Part shown: positions 24,857 to 33,613 of the stretch, piece by piece
Position numbering within the stretch: the stretch's first letter is position 1
How the letters are laid out: every line of letters begins with the position of its first letter
Origin: Clostridia bacterium
Lineage (GTDB): Bacteria > Bacillota > DSM-521 > Neomoorellales > Neomoorellaceae
Direction: 5' to 3'
Assembly (NCBI GenBank): GCA_030445865.1
Contig: JASUSV010000012.1
Coordinates: 1-39,644 of the forward strand
Length of the DNA stretch: 39,644 nucleotides
Made by a program: the position numbers and the translations under genes
Notes under the pieces: model-generated
Told to the model about the DNA's origin: nothing
What the model saw: the letters and a program-made list of their open reading frames with translations, nothing else
Databases searched by the model: none

Positions 24857-26632
24857 TCAGCTCCCGCCGCCGGCCAGCAACGGCAGCTCGTGGGCTGCCG
24901 CCTCAATGCGGATGTGGACCCGCTGGGTCCCGGCCACCAGCAGGCCCTCGCCGCGCTTGGCCGTAGCTAACAGCTCCCTTTCGGCTTCGGACAAATTCAT
25001 CATTTGGCTTAAGGCCTCCAGATCCTTCTCGCCCTGGGCCAAAAGGAGCTTGTAGGTGGGGTTATCGAGCAATGCCTGGCCATGACGCTGCACTTCCGGG
25101 GCCAAAAAGTCCACTACATTCTGGCTTATGACCACCAGGCCGCCCATGTATTTTCGAATGCGCTTGGAGGTGTCGCGCAAGAAAGCCAAAGCCTGCGGGG
25201 TTTGGGGGTCCACCAGAAGCCAGGCCTCGTCAACCACCAGAAGAGTTCGCTCCTGGCGATCGCGCTCGATTTGGCCCCAGGCCCAAGTCAAAACGTTGAA
25301 ATACTGGGCGCGTCTTACGCTATCGTCGGCGTTCTGGAGCTCGTGAACGTCCAGGACGATTAAATCATTGTCCGCGCTGGCGGTCGTAGGTCCGGCCCAG
25401 AGGGAGGCGTCCGCCCCTTCCGCCGCCCGGCGTAAAAGAATGGCCAGGCGGCCGTAAGACTCCGGTTTGACCTTTGACTGGCCGGCAATATAGGCGTGCA
25501 GCTCCCGCACCGTCGGCCATTTCTCCGGCGGTATAGTTGCCGGGTCGGTTTCCCAGCTTATTCCCGCCTGGCGATACACCTCTACCAGCGCGTCTTCCAG
25601 CGCGGCCCGCTCCAGGTCGTCGAGATCTCGGAGGTAAAGGCTAAAAAACGTCCTCAAAGTCTGGAGGTGTAAGGCCATAGGGCCCTGAACCGACGGCCCG
25701 GCATCTTCTTCCGTCTCCATTTCTTCCAGGGGGAGAGGCCGAACCTGCAGGGGGTTGATCCTCCCTTCTCCGCCGGCGCAGTTGATCCAGGCCCCGCCCA
25801 GTTCCCGGCACATCTGCCGGTATTCCCGCTCCGGGTCGATGATGATGACCCGGCTGCCCTGGGCCAGCTCGCGAAGGAGCAAGAGCTTGACCGTAAAGCT
25901 CTTCCCCGCCCCTGGCTTGGCCAGAACCGTCCAGTTGGAGTTCGTTCGGTCGCCGCCCCGTTTCCAGATGTCCACCAACACAAGGCCGCCGTCGCGGTCT
26001 TTGCCCAGCACTACGCCGCTACCGTCGTTAATGCCGCTGGCCGTGAAGGGAAAAGAAGCCGCCACCGTTTCGGCAGGCATATTCCTCGCCCCTGCTTCCC
26101 GGATGCCGGCCGGCAGCACCGCCCAGGGCCCTGCCGCTTGAAGGCCTTCCTCCTGGCGAAAAACAGCTACCCGCCCGCGCATCCCGGCCGCGGCCAGGGC
26201 GGCCTCCATCTGCCTCGTCCTCCGGTCCAGGGTTTCCTGGTCCGGGGCCAAGATTAAAAGAACAACAACCACGAAAAACACCTGCTGCTGTTCTTGATCT
26301 ATCTTGCGTAAAAGCTCCTGAGCGTCTTTTAGAGCCTGCTCTGTCCGTTGAATGAGCAGGGCGTTGCCGCCCATCTCCAGTCTGCCGGTAAGCTCGCCTA
26401 TGGCCCGGTTGACGGAAAGCACCAGTCCGGCGGGGTCGGTAGGCACCACATGGATGGAGCAAATAACGCCGGGAAGGCCCGCCACCCGGGCCAGCCAGGC
26501 AGGGCCCACCCGGGGCGGGTAGTCGGTGATTACCAGCACGCGGGCCAGTTGTTCGCCGAAAGTCATTTGCCTCGGCCCAAAGTCCAGGGCTTGAGGACAC
26601 AAAATATCTAAAAGTCCGGAAATCGTCGTCAT
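24857..26632 (-). CDS. VirB4/TraE-like conjugation ATPase
   Basis: The 591-aa T4SS motor ATPase starts with a short N-terminal domain (QMTFGEQLARVLVITDYPPRVGPAWLARVAGLPG, residues 22-55). Walker A is LAKPGAGKSFTVK near 237-250, followed by RVIIIDPEREYRQMCRELGG. Walker B is RTLLVVDEAWLLVDPQTPQALAFLRDTSKRIRKYMGGLVVISQNVVDFL near 460. The ATG at 26632 has GGAGG 10 bp upstream. VirB4 energises assembly of the channel with VirD4. It is shorter at the N-terminus than many VirB4s; a separate VirB4-N-like protein is encoded 266 bp upstream. Confidence 0.94.
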   Translation of the reverse strand: MTTISGLLDILCPQALDFGPRQMTFGEQLARVLVITDYPPRVGPAWLARVAGLPGVICSIHVVPTDPAGLVLSVNRAIGELTGRLEMGGNALLIQRTEQALKDAQELLRKIDQEQQQVFFVVVVLLILAPDQETLDRRTRQMEAALAAAGMRGRVAVFRQEEGLQAAGPWAVLPAGIREAGARNMPAETVAASFPFTASGINDGSGVVLGKDRDGGLVLVDIWKRGGDRTNSNWTVLAKPGAGKSFTVKLLLLRELAQGSRVIIIDPEREYRQMCRELGGAWINCAGGEGRINPLQVRPLPLEEMETEEDAGPSVQGPMALHLQTLRTFFSLYLRDLDDLERAALEDALVEVYRQAGISWETDPATIPPEKWPTVRELHAYIAGQSKVKPESYGRLAILLRRAAEGADASLWAGPTTASADNDLIVLDVHELQNADDSVRRAQYFNVLTWAWGQIERDRQERTLLVVDEAWLLVDPQTPQALAFLRDTSKRIRKYMGGLVVISQNVVDFLAPEVQRHGQALLDNPTYKLLLAQGEKDLEALSQMMNLSEAERELLATAKRGEGLLVAGTQRVHIRIEAAAHELPLLAGGGS

Positions 26633-26898
26633 AACCTTGCGCCTCCTGGATTTCAGGGTTTAGCATAGATATACAGTAACCCGGCATTTTGGCTCAATTG
26701 ATACGTTCCGTATCAAAAACGGCTTATAGGCCCTTTAAATTGATTGGGAATAATTGTAAAATAGCCAGAAAGCTAGATTTTTCAAGCTTACAAGATTTGA
26801 GCTGTTTCGACATTAAAATTTGGTAAAATGGTTTCACGCCTACTCGATTTTTCGACGCAAATCTGGGCCAAAATTTTGCGTCTGAGAGGCATTTAAAA
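26633..26898. promoter_or_regulatory. AT-rich regulatory gap inside the conjugation operon
   Basis: This 266-bp gene-free, AT-rich stretch interrupts an otherwise tightly packed GC-rich operon. It holds the inverted repeats GATACG-TTC-CGTATC (about 26699-26713) and GACGCAAA/TTTGCGTC (26854-26861 with 26875-26882). An internal promoter or operator driving virB4 and the genes after it is the simplest reading; exact promoter boxes are not certain. Confidence 0.4.
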
Positions 26899-27540
26899 CT
26901 ACCCCCCGGATGTTAATTGTGGCGGCAGGCCGGCACCGGGAGCCGGGGGCCGCTCGAAGGCCGCCTGGGCGGGATGGTTAAAGCAGAAAAGCAGGTCTAT
27001 AATTTCCTGATCGCCGCAGACCTGGACCTGAAGTCCTGCCCGGCCCAAATCCGCGGCCAGCTCGTGCGCCCGCTGCAAGACTTCCTCCCGCGCCTGCTTG
27101 CCCGGCGGTTGGGGCAGGAGGATGTAGTAGCGGCGCTCCAGGGCCTCCCCGCCGGCTACCAGCCCGGCCACATAACGCAAATAATCCTGGAGCAACCGCC
27201 TTCTCTTCGGCTCCGCCGTCTCTCTGACTTTTTCCTCGAGGAGTTTTAGATAGGCGTCCAGATCCACCGGCCTGCCCAGAGAGAAAACCTGAAAGGCTTC
27301 CCTTTGGCCGTTTAAGGCTTCATGTACCGCCTGGATAATCCGGCCTTTCTCGGCCTCGGATTTTAAGGCCAGATTGACCGGGGCCACTCTCAAGACGGCC
27401 ACCTGGCCGCCGTTCCGTCGGATGATTACTCCGCCGGCAATATCTTTGAAAGGCATCCAGTCCTGGACCGTCTTTTTCTTGGGGTCAACCGAAGGCCTTC
27501 GCTCGGAAGGCCCTTTCTTTTTAACCGGCAACAGCCGCAA
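26899..27540 (-). CDS. TraC/VirB4 N-terminal-like protein
   Basis: The 213-aa product resembles the N-terminal domain of Gram-positive VirB4/TraC proteins, without an ATPase domain: VQDWMPFKDIAGGVIIRRNGGQVAVLRVAPVNLALKSEAEKGRIIQAVHEALNGQREAFQVFSLGRPVDLDAYLKLLEE at residues 25-105, then a helical middle and RRYYILLPQPPGK. It lies directly before virB4 and after the PrgI-like gene. The TTG start at 27540 has GGGAGGG upstream. It probably contacts VirB4 or the inner-membrane platform; similar stand-alone proteins are found in other Firmicute T4SS loci. Confidence 0.75.
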   Translation of the reverse strand: MRLLPVKKKGPSERRPSVDPKKKTVQDWMPFKDIAGGVIIRRNGGQVAVLRVAPVNLALKSEAEKGRIIQAVHEALNGQREAFQVFSLGRPVDLDAYLKLLEEKVRETAEPKRRRLLQDYLRYVAGLVAGGEALERRYYILLPQPPGKQAREEVLQRAHELAADLGRAGLQVQVCGDQEIIDLLFCFNHPAQAAFERPPAPGAGLPPQLTSGG

Positions 27541-27543
27541 TTT

Positions 27544-27837
27544 TTAGTCCCTCCCCGCGGCGTACAAATATCGTCTTTGGGCGGCCGCCCATTTTCGCCA
27601 GCGCATGACCAGGCCGTAGAGGCTCTGGCCGTCAACCGAAGGCCGGGTGACGAAATAGGCCGCGGCCGCGGGCAAAAGAATAAGGCCCAGCCGCAAGGCG
27701 GAAGGGGTAAACAGCCCGGCTAAGGCGTAGAAAATAAGCCCGATTAAGGCCGCTCCCGTCACCGCGCCCAGTTCAAACCACCCGAAGCCCGGGAAAAACT
27801 GAAAGCGGGTAATAACGTTCCGCGGTATCAGGTACAT
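27544..27837 (-). CDS. PrgI-family (VirB3-like) inner-membrane protein
   Basis: The product is about 97 aa. The opening MYLIPRNVITRFQFFPGFGWFELG is the PrgI signature. Two membrane helices follow (AVTGAALIGLIFYALAGLF and LGLILLPAAAAYFVT), then SVDGQSLYGLVMRWRKW. PrgI proteins fill the VirB3 place, bridging VirB4 to the membrane channel. ATG 27837 is preferred as it begins with the conserved MYLIPRN; ATG 27846, overlapping the TrbL-like stop, is also possible. Confidence 0.88.
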   Translation of the reverse strand: MYLIPRNVITRFQFFPGFGWFELGAVTGAALIGLIFYALAGLFTPSALRLGLILLPAAAAYFVTRPSVDGQSLYGLVMRWRKWAAAQRRYLYAAGRD

Positions 27838-27842
27838 TCCCA

Positions 27843-28700
27843 TCATCCTTTCGTCAACATGCGCCGCATAATATACATGGTCCCGGCCTGCTGGGCCGCG
27901 CCGACCGCTACCCCGCCGATGCCGGAGTGGTAGGCAAACTGGCGCAGGACCGTAGGCGTTTTAAACGCCACCCAGAGCCAGCCGATGAGCATAAAGAGCT
28001 TTAAAACGTCGGAATTAAACGTGAAGGTCATAATCGTTGCCAGAAAGCCCTTTATCAGGAAAGTCTGCACCGCCTGCGAGGCCGAAAGGACCACCAGCTC
28101 CCGCCACCACACACCGGCAACGCCTTCGTTGACGCTGGTCAAACCTACGGCCATAATTGGGCCGACTGCCGCCAGGGCGGCCAGCTCTACGGCCCGGATG
28201 CCGGTCTGGATTAAAATCAATGCCCAGATAACTGTGGCGGCCAGGGCGGTGATGATCATAAAAACGGGCATTGGGGCGGCCGTGACCAGGGTATCTAAGA
28301 AGTTCGCCGGGGTGGGATTGACCGCCGAAAGGTCGGCCACGGCCATGGCCAGCTGACCTCCCCAAGTGTAGACCGTCCTCACCAGCCAGGGCACGCCGCC
28401 GATTATCGCCGCCGCCATGGCCGTGCGGCGTAGGAGGCCTCCCGGGTCGGCGTTGGGGTCGCCCGCGGTGTGCAGAACGTAAACCTGCAGGGCCTCGGTC
28501 CCGACTTTTAAGGCCAGAAGGCTTCCGGCTACGAGCTGCGACAGGGAAATGGCGTTGATTACATAAGTCGAGTTTAAAATTCCTAAAGCCAAAGCCAACT
28601 CATTGCCTACAAAGGTGGCAAAGATGTCCAAGGCATTGTCCATTAAATCCGCCAGAAATTGATTAATGCTGGAAGTAATGAGGTCTGCGATAACGTTCAT
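27843..28700 (-). CDS. VirB6/TrbL-like polytopic channel protein
   Basis: This 285-aa protein has about six membrane helices and small-residue-rich loops. An amphipathic N-terminus (MNVIADLITSSINQFLADLMDNALDIFATFVGNEL) precedes LSQLVAGSLLALKVGTEALQVYVLHTAGDPNADPGGLLRRTAMAAAIIGGVPWLVRTVYTWG, and the polytopic core includes PVFMIITALAATVIWALILIQTGIRAVELAALAAVGPIMAVGL. This is the arrangement of VirB6/TrbL family proteins of Gram-positive T4SSs. ATG at 28700 with AAAGGGTGAG upstream. Its stop overlaps the PrgI-like start region. Confidence 0.88.
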   Translation of the reverse strand: MNVIADLITSSINQFLADLMDNALDIFATFVGNELALALGILNSTYVINAISLSQLVAGSLLALKVGTEALQVYVLHTAGDPNADPGGLLRRTAMAAAIIGGVPWLVRTVYTWGGQLAMAVADLSAVNPTPANFLDTLVTAAPMPVFMIITALAATVIWALILIQTGIRAVELAALAAVGPIMAVGLTSVNEGVAGVWWRELVVLSASQAVQTFLIKGFLATIMTFTFNSDVLKLFMLIGWLWVAFKTPTVLRQFAYHSGIGGVAVGAAQQAGTMYIMRRMLTKG

Positions 28701-28760
28701 GCTTGCTCACCCTTTCGCCCCGGCCCGGTTGCCCGGCCCCGGGCCGGAGCCTTATTTAGC

Positions 28761-29093
28761 TTATTGAAAGTATGACAGGAATGCTTTGGTGATGCCAACG
28801 GCAGACTCTCCAATTGCAGCCCCGATTAAGACGTTACGCATGGCCCGGTTGTGTACGGCTGCGGAAGCCGGATCACCGTCGGAAAGCTGCTTCATCAGGG
28901 CGTGGTAGCCGATGGCCGCGCCCGCGCCGGCAGGAATGATGCCCAAAAGCCAGGATGTGGCATCGTTTAACAAATTGGTGGCCCCGGTCACAAATCCGGG
29001 GGTGGGTGCCGCGAAAGCCGTTCGCGCAAAAGCCAGCAAGACTACACCGGCTACCGGCAGATTTTTAATTAAGCCTTTGACAAATCTTTTCAT
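28761..29093 (-). CDS. VirB2/TrbC-like small secreted membrane protein
   Basis: The 110-aa product has a signal peptide with a likely cut after ARTAFA (residue 28), then two hydrophobic helices (WLLGIIPAGAGAAIGYHALM near 48-67 and VLIGAAIGESAVGITKAFLSYF near 88-109) separated by a polar loop with DGDPASAAVHNRAMRN. That is the topology of VirB2/TrbC pilin-like subunits, and the position between virD4 and virB6 fits. Gram-positive systems do not build long pili, so it probably forms part of the channel. ATG at 29093 with AGGAG upstream. Confidence 0.72.
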   Translation of the reverse strand: MKRFVKGLIKNLPVAGVVLLAFARTAFAAPTPGFVTGATNLLNDATSWLLGIIPAGAGAAIGYHALMKQLSDGDPASAAVHNRAMRNVLIGAAIGESAVGITKAFLSYFQ

Positions 29094-29117
29094 GCGTTTC
29101 TCCTCCCCGAAAATTTT

Positions 29118-30935
29118 TTACATGGCGTTAATGAGTATGTCGTCTGCAGGCTTTTTAGGTCCGCTTTCCGCCTTCTGTCCGGGCAGCCAGATGGGCGGCG
29201 CAGCGATCACCTCCCTAATCTCATCTTCGTTCTCAACCGGGTCAACGATTATCGGCCAGAGAGCAAAATCCAACAAAGGCAGTTTAGCCGGGTTACACCG
29301 GGCCTGCAGGATTAAAGCCAATCCCGAAGGCCAGCGCAGTACCTCGTCGGGCAAAAGCAAGGGCCTGCCGGTAAGGGCTTCACTGCTGCCTCGAGAGTAA
29401 CTGGTCCCTCGAAACTGGCTGGAATAACTCTCAGCCCAGACGGTGTACTGTCCGGTCTTGGCGCTTATAACCTTGGCGGTTTCCACGTCGGCGGTGGCGA
29501 GGTATATCCAGGTGGCGCAGTTGCCGGTGATGGTCTGGGCGGCGTCTTTATACCTTGCCTTTATCTGGGCCAGGTCCTGGACAGCCAAGAGAAAGCGCAT
29601 CCCCCGGCCGGCGGCAACCGTGAGCTTGCGGTCGAAATCCGGTATGGCAGGCAGGTTGCCGAACTCGTCCAGCAGAAAGTTAACCCGGAACGGCAGCCGG
29701 CCGCCGTGCTTTTTGGCTGCGTTGATAAGGGCCTGATAAGTTTGGGCAATGTACAGGGTCGCCAGGACGTGCCTGGTGCCGCGTTCATCGGGTATCACCA
29801 TAAAGACCGCGGTCTTTTCCGCGGCCGCGGCCGCCAGGTCGTGGTCCTGTCTGGCGGTAAGCCAGGCTACCTCCGGATCTGCCCAGAGCCTCAACTGCGC
29901 CGCGGTGCCGGTAAAGATGCTGGAGCGCAATCGGTCTTCGGAAAGAGCCGCCACCCCGTAAGCCGTGCGGGCAGGGTGATTTTCGGGCAGGGAGTCGAAG
30001 TATTCGTCCAACACCTCGCCGCCCCCAGCTCCCAGGGTAGTTAACAGCGCATAGGCGCTGGCCATGTGCCTGGCTTCGGGCGGGGCCTCCATGGCCACCG
30101 CCAGGACCAGGGCCGCGGTCAAGCTCTCCTGGCTCTGAGGCCAAATCATATCACCGTAATGCGGCTGCTGGTTGGTTATAATGTTTGCCAGGTCCCAGGC
30201 CGCCTGACTGGCGGCAACCTCATTTCGCGCCTGCAGGGCCTCGACTACCGGATCTAAAGGGTTCCAGCGGTTGCTCCGGCCGGGATCCCGAAAATCGAGG
30301 AGGATTACCCGGTAGCCGCGGCGTCTGAGATAGCCAGCAGACAGGTAGTAGAGCTCGCCCTTAGGGTCGGCGATGACCATGCTCTCGCCCGCTTGGGCGA
30401 GCGCCCAGATGGTAGGGATTATCACCTGGCGGCTCTTGCCGCTCCGGGTAGCCCCGATGAGTAGGCAATGTGTGTCTTGGGTATCTAGCCAGGCGATAAA
30501 ACGCCGCCCGGCTTCCGCGCCTACAACAAAGCCCCCGGCGTCTAAAGCCTCCGGAGGCCTCCAAACCGAAAAGGTGGCGTTGATTTCTTTCCTGCTCCTC
30601 CACCTGGCCGTGCCGTGCTGGCCCTGTCCTCCTGCTTCCGGCCCGCCCAGCTCGTCGGCTTTTTTCCTGCGCCGGCGGCCGTAACCCGGCATAAGCACGG
30701 CCAGGGCTGCCGCCCCCACCGCCGGCTGTAGCCACAGCCAGGGGGCCCGCTGTTTTCCGTCCCGGACCAGGATTAAGGGCCCGGCCAGGGGACGGGCCAA
30801 GGCTTCTTGTTTCCAGGCCTCCAGGCCGGGCTTAAAGCCGCGGGCCTGGATGTGGAGGGGAAGCCGCAACAGCAGCGGCGCTAAGATTATGTCGCCCAGC
30901 AGAAGCAAGGCCAGGACTACCAGTCTCACCTTCAA
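29118..30935 (-). CDS. VirD4/TraG-type coupling protein
   Basis: The 605-aa ATPase passes the relaxase-DNA complex to the channel. Two N-terminal membrane helices (residues 4-24 and 66-84) precede a cytoplasmic FtsK/TraG domain. Walker A is CLLIGATRSGKSRQVIIPTIWALAQAGESMVIADPKGELY (GATRSGKS at 161-168), LLDFRDPGRSNRWNPLDP follows near 215, and Walker B is FLLDEFGNLPAIPDFDRKLTVAAGRGMRFLLAVQDLAQIK near 405. The start is TTG 30935, with GAGGTG 8 bp upstream, overlapping the preceding gene by 4 bp. Confidence 0.95.
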   Translation of the reverse strand: MKVRLVVLALLLLGDIILAPLLLRLPLHIQARGFKPGLEAWKQEALARPLAGPLILVRDGKQRAPWLWLQPAVGAAALAVLMPGYGRRRRKKADELGGPEAGGQGQHGTARWRSRKEINATFSVWRPPEALDAGGFVVGAEAGRRFIAWLDTQDTHCLLIGATRSGKSRQVIIPTIWALAQAGESMVIADPKGELYYLSAGYLRRRGYRVILLDFRDPGRSNRWNPLDPVVEALQARNEVAASQAAWDLANIITNQQPHYGDMIWPQSQESLTAALVLAVAMEAPPEARHMASAYALLTTLGAGGGEVLDEYFDSLPENHPARTAYGVAALSEDRLRSSIFTGTAAQLRLWADPEVAWLTARQDHDLAAAAAEKTAVFMVIPDERGTRHVLATLYIAQTYQALINAAKKHGGRLPFRVNFLLDEFGNLPAIPDFDRKLTVAAGRGMRFLLAVQDLAQIKARYKDAAQTITGNCATWIYLATADVETAKVISAKTGQYTVWAESYSSQFRGTSYSRGSSEALTGRPLLLPDEVLRWPSGLALILQARCNPAKLPLLDFALWPIIVDPVENEDEIREVIAAPPIWLPGQKAESGPKKPADDILINAM

Positions 30936-31870
30936 GGCTGCTTCACCTCGTCCTGCTTCACCTCGTCGCGGTAGATGTAATGCTCGCGGTTCAAGCGGCC
31001 GATGCCAACCTCTAGGCTTCTCAAAGTTGTGCGCTTCTTCCAGTCACCGGTAGGCGTGATACGGAGATAAAGGGTTGAATGCTTGCGGAGTTCCGGCGGC
31101 AGCAGGGCAGAAGCATATGTGTTCTGTTGCCGTATGGTAATATTTTTTAGCGTGATCCAGGGGCCGCCCCCTTCTGTTGCCGCGTCTAAACGTATTCCTA
31201 ACTTGCCCCAGGGCGTGGTATTATCTTCGTCTGTGAACATGAATGCGTAGTCCGAAGCGTTTACGGTGGCCGCCAGTTTAATGGCGTCAATCGTCGCGCT
31301 GCCGCCGGTGGAAACCTTAAAAACCGTCCCTTCCGACTTGGGCTGCACCGCTACATCCGACCAGCCGTATTCCGGCACTTTGTCGACGATATAAACCCAA
31401 TCATCCTCTGTCGTGCCGCCTTCTACCGAGGGTTTTCCCTGGGAAAGTATAGTAATATCTTTGATATGCTCAATTCGGTCCAGGGTGGCGTCAACCACCG
31501 GTTTGTCCGGCTGTTTTTTCGGCTCTGGTTCGGGAGCCGTCGGTTTCGGCGCGGGTTCTGGTGTCGGTGTCGGCCGGGCCGGGCTGGGTGCTGGTTTTGG
31601 CTCGGGCATAGAGATTAAATCCGGTTGGGACTGCTTTTCTGGTTCCTGAGTCTGGGTGCTTGATGCCACAGCGGTTTCTGGCTCTTGTGGGGCCGTTTGG
31701 GTTTGGGGCCGCCTTTCTACTACCTGGATCGCCATCTCGTAACCGGCTTTAAGTCCCTTTTCTTTGCCTGCCGCGTAGCCGCCGGCGGCGCTTAAAATCA
31801 ACAAAGCCACGGCTGCCAGGGTGGCAGTGATGGCCAGTCTTTTCTGCCTAATTTCACTCCATTTGCTCAT
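30932..31870 (-). CDS. Membrane-anchored Pro-rich protein of unknown function (312 aa)
   Basis: A single N-terminal helix (LAITATLAAVALLILSAAGGYAAG, residues 12-35) is followed by a Pro/Glu/Lys-rich stalk of about 75 residues (PKPAPSPARPTPTPEPAPKP). A C-terminal beta-sandwich-like domain of 180 residues (DDWVYIVDKVPEYGWSDVAVQPKSEGTVFKVSTGGSATIDAIKLAATVNASDYAFMF) comes next, and the end is a tandem DEVKQ DEVKQ. ATG at 31870 with AGGAGG upstream. The stalk length suits reaching through a Gram-positive wall, so it may be a surface adhesin or a channel component for mating contact (inference). No family was recognised. Confidence 0.65.
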   Translation of the reverse strand: MSKWSEIRQKRLAITATLAAVALLILSAAGGYAAGKEKGLKAGYEMAIQVVERRPQTQTAPQEPETAVASSTQTQEPEKQSQPDLISMPEPKPAPSPARPTPTPEPAPKPTAPEPEPKKQPDKPVVDATLDRIEHIKDITILSQGKPSVEGGTTEDDWVYIVDKVPEYGWSDVAVQPKSEGTVFKVSTGGSATIDAIKLAATVNASDYAFMFTDEDNTTPWGKLGIRLDAATEGGGPWITLKNITIRQQNTYASALLPPELRKHSTLYLRITPTGDWKKRTTLRSLEVGIGRLNREHYIYRDEVKQDEVKQP

Positions 31871-31876
31871 GGTAAT

Positions 31877-33142
31877 TTACCTCCTGTTCGTTTCTCGTTT
31901 TTCAGTCCTTCTTTCGATTTCTCTCGCTTTAGCCAGTTCCGCCTGGGCCTCGGCCCGGGTACGTTCGCGCTCAATTGCCCGCCAAGCGGCCTTCCAAACG
32001 CTGTTGGCTATCCGGCCTTTTTCAACCTCAACTTGCCTGGCTTCTTGCCTCTTTTTGAGCTTCATTTCCAAGTCCAGGTGGTTTATAGCAACCGCGCCTT
32101 TAAGCGCTAACTGTGCTACTCTATCTCGCAGGTCGCTATAGGCCTTTTGTTCCGCTTCCTGCAAAGCCTGCGGCTTTTGCGTATAGTAGCTCGCCAGTTC
32201 TTTTGCCAGTTGTACGTATTTCTCCACCGATGCCTGAAAACCAGGCTGATTTAAGAGCCAGTCTGCCACCTCCCTTGCTTGGGCCTTCACCGGCTCAGGC
32301 ATATAGGCCAGGGCCACGCGTCCCCCGCCGGGCATCACTGCTGCTAGGTCCACCAGCCGACGGGCCAGTTCCGCCTCTTTTTCTTCGCCTAGAACAGGCA
32401 TGATGCCTGGCGTTGCGCCGTCCAGCGCCCGCACCTCCAGGGGGGCGGTGCCGCGTATTTGCTTGAGGATCTCTTGCGCCTTAGTTGTGTCGCCTTTGGC
32501 TAACTCGCGGACCGCATCCCGGATGGCGCTTTTTTCGGCGGCCAGGCGGTTCCGCTCGTCGCGAAAAAGCTCACGGGCGAAGGCCCGCCAGACGGCCTTC
32601 CTTTCGCCATCCTCCAGCAGTCCCCGTCGGCGGGCGGCATCGTGAGGCATTTCCCAGATAACCAGATGCACGTGAGGGTGCCCTTGTTTCTGGTGGAAGG
32701 CGGCCACCCATCGGGCGTGATCCGGGTCCAGGTGCATGGTCTTGATGGCGTTTTCCGCCGCGGCACGGATCGCAGGCTCCCAGGCGGCCCGGTCGGTCAG
32801 GCCCAATCTTACGGCATCGTCTTCCCGAAGGCTGACAATCACCCGCCAGGTGGGCAGGTCATGGTGGGACAACTCCTTGGCCACCTCCCGCCAGTCGGGG
32901 CTCGGGTCGTCCGGGCCGAATAGCCCAGAAGAACCTGGCCGCTCCGCGGCGTACTCCACGTGCCCGGCCGCCGTACCCAGCTCGGGGCGGTAGTCTTCGT
33001 CGCCGACGCGGTAAGCCTGTTCGTCGCCGCGGTCGGCCTCCGGTTTTAAGGCGATGTACTGGATATGACGCGCGTTATTGGCGCGGGTCTTGTCCCCGGG
33101 CATGTAGTAGGCTATCTTGGAGATGATGACGCTTCTAGCCAT
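31877..33142 (-). CDS. MobP-type (MobP3-like) conjugative relaxase
   Basis: The 421-aa protein should nick oriT and lead the strand into the recipient. The opening MARSVIISKIAYYMPGDKTRANNARHIQYIALKPE holds the candidate nucleophile Tyr12/13. The metal-binding histidines lie in WVAAFHQKQGHPHVHLVIWE (His150, 155, 157, 159), the 3H motif of HUH relaxases. The C-terminal 200 residues are helical and end in a charged coiled coil. The start at 33142 (ATG, GGGAG 10 bp upstream) overlaps the accessory gene by 8 bp; the longer frame to 33190 is unlikely. Assignment to the MobP3 subgroup is by sequence feel. Confidence 0.9.
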   Translation of the reverse strand: MARSVIISKIAYYMPGDKTRANNARHIQYIALKPEADRGDEQAYRVGDEDYRPELGTAAGHVEYAAERPGSSGLFGPDDPSPDWREVAKELSHHDLPTWRVIVSLREDDAVRLGLTDRAAWEPAIRAAAENAIKTMHLDPDHARWVAAFHQKQGHPHVHLVIWEMPHDAARRRGLLEDGERKAVWRAFARELFRDERNRLAAEKSAIRDAVRELAKGDTTKAQEILKQIRGTAPLEVRALDGATPGIMPVLGEEKEAELARRLVDLAAVMPGGGRVALAYMPEPVKAQAREVADWLLNQPGFQASVEKYVQLAKELASYYTQKPQALQEAEQKAYSDLRDRVAQLALKGAVAINHLDLEMKLKKRQEARQVEVEKGRIANSVWKAAWRAIERERTRAEAQAELAKAREIERRTEKRETNRR

Positions 33143-33521
33143 CTCCACCAGGCTCCCGCAGGTATGCCACGGCCTTCTTACGCGCGGCATGATAAAGCTC
33201 CATTGCGTCGTGTTTGCCCAGGTCCGCCAGGGCCTGGGTGTTTAGGTACATGGCCGTGGCCCCCGCCACCGTAGCCTTCGCCAGCATTTTGGCCAGCCGC
33301 TCCACGTCCGGCTTGATGGCCCGCCGAATGGCGCGGTCCAGGGCGTCTCGGCCCTCCACCGCCGCCTGCTCGGCCAGGGCCTGGGAAAGGAGGTCGCGGA
33401 CTAAGTTAGCAACTGAGAGGCTGCGCCGGGTAGCTTCGGCCTTGAGCTTGGCGTGCAAGTCATCACTTACGCCGAAATGGATATACTTAGCAAAACGTCC
33501 TGTCTTGGGCAAGTCCAACAT
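33135..33521 (-). CDS. Ribbon-helix-helix relaxosome accessory protein
   Basis: The product is about 128 aa. The N-terminal segment RFAKYIHFGVSDDLHAKLKAEATRRSLSVANLVRDLLSQAL (residues 8-50) is a ribbon-helix-helix fold like MobC/TraJ-type nic-binding proteins; the rest is helical. It lies between the oriT candidate and the relaxase gene, as traJ does in RP4. Start: ATG 33521 or GTG 33524, both after GGTAGGGGG. It probably binds the repeats at 33614-33682 and helps the relaxase find nic (inference). Confidence 0.82.
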   Translation of the reverse strand: MLDLPKTGRFAKYIHFGVSDDLHAKLKAEATRRSLSVANLVRDLLSQALAEQAAVEGRDALDRAIRRAIKPDVERLAKMLAKATVAGATAMYLNTQALADLGKHDAMELYHAARKKAVAYLREPGGDG

Positions 33522-33613
33522 CACCCCCTACCAGTAAAAACTAAGGAATGATAAGCAAAAAAGCATCTAGCCCTACTACCGCCACAACAAGCAGGATTAG
33601 AGCCCTGCCTGAT

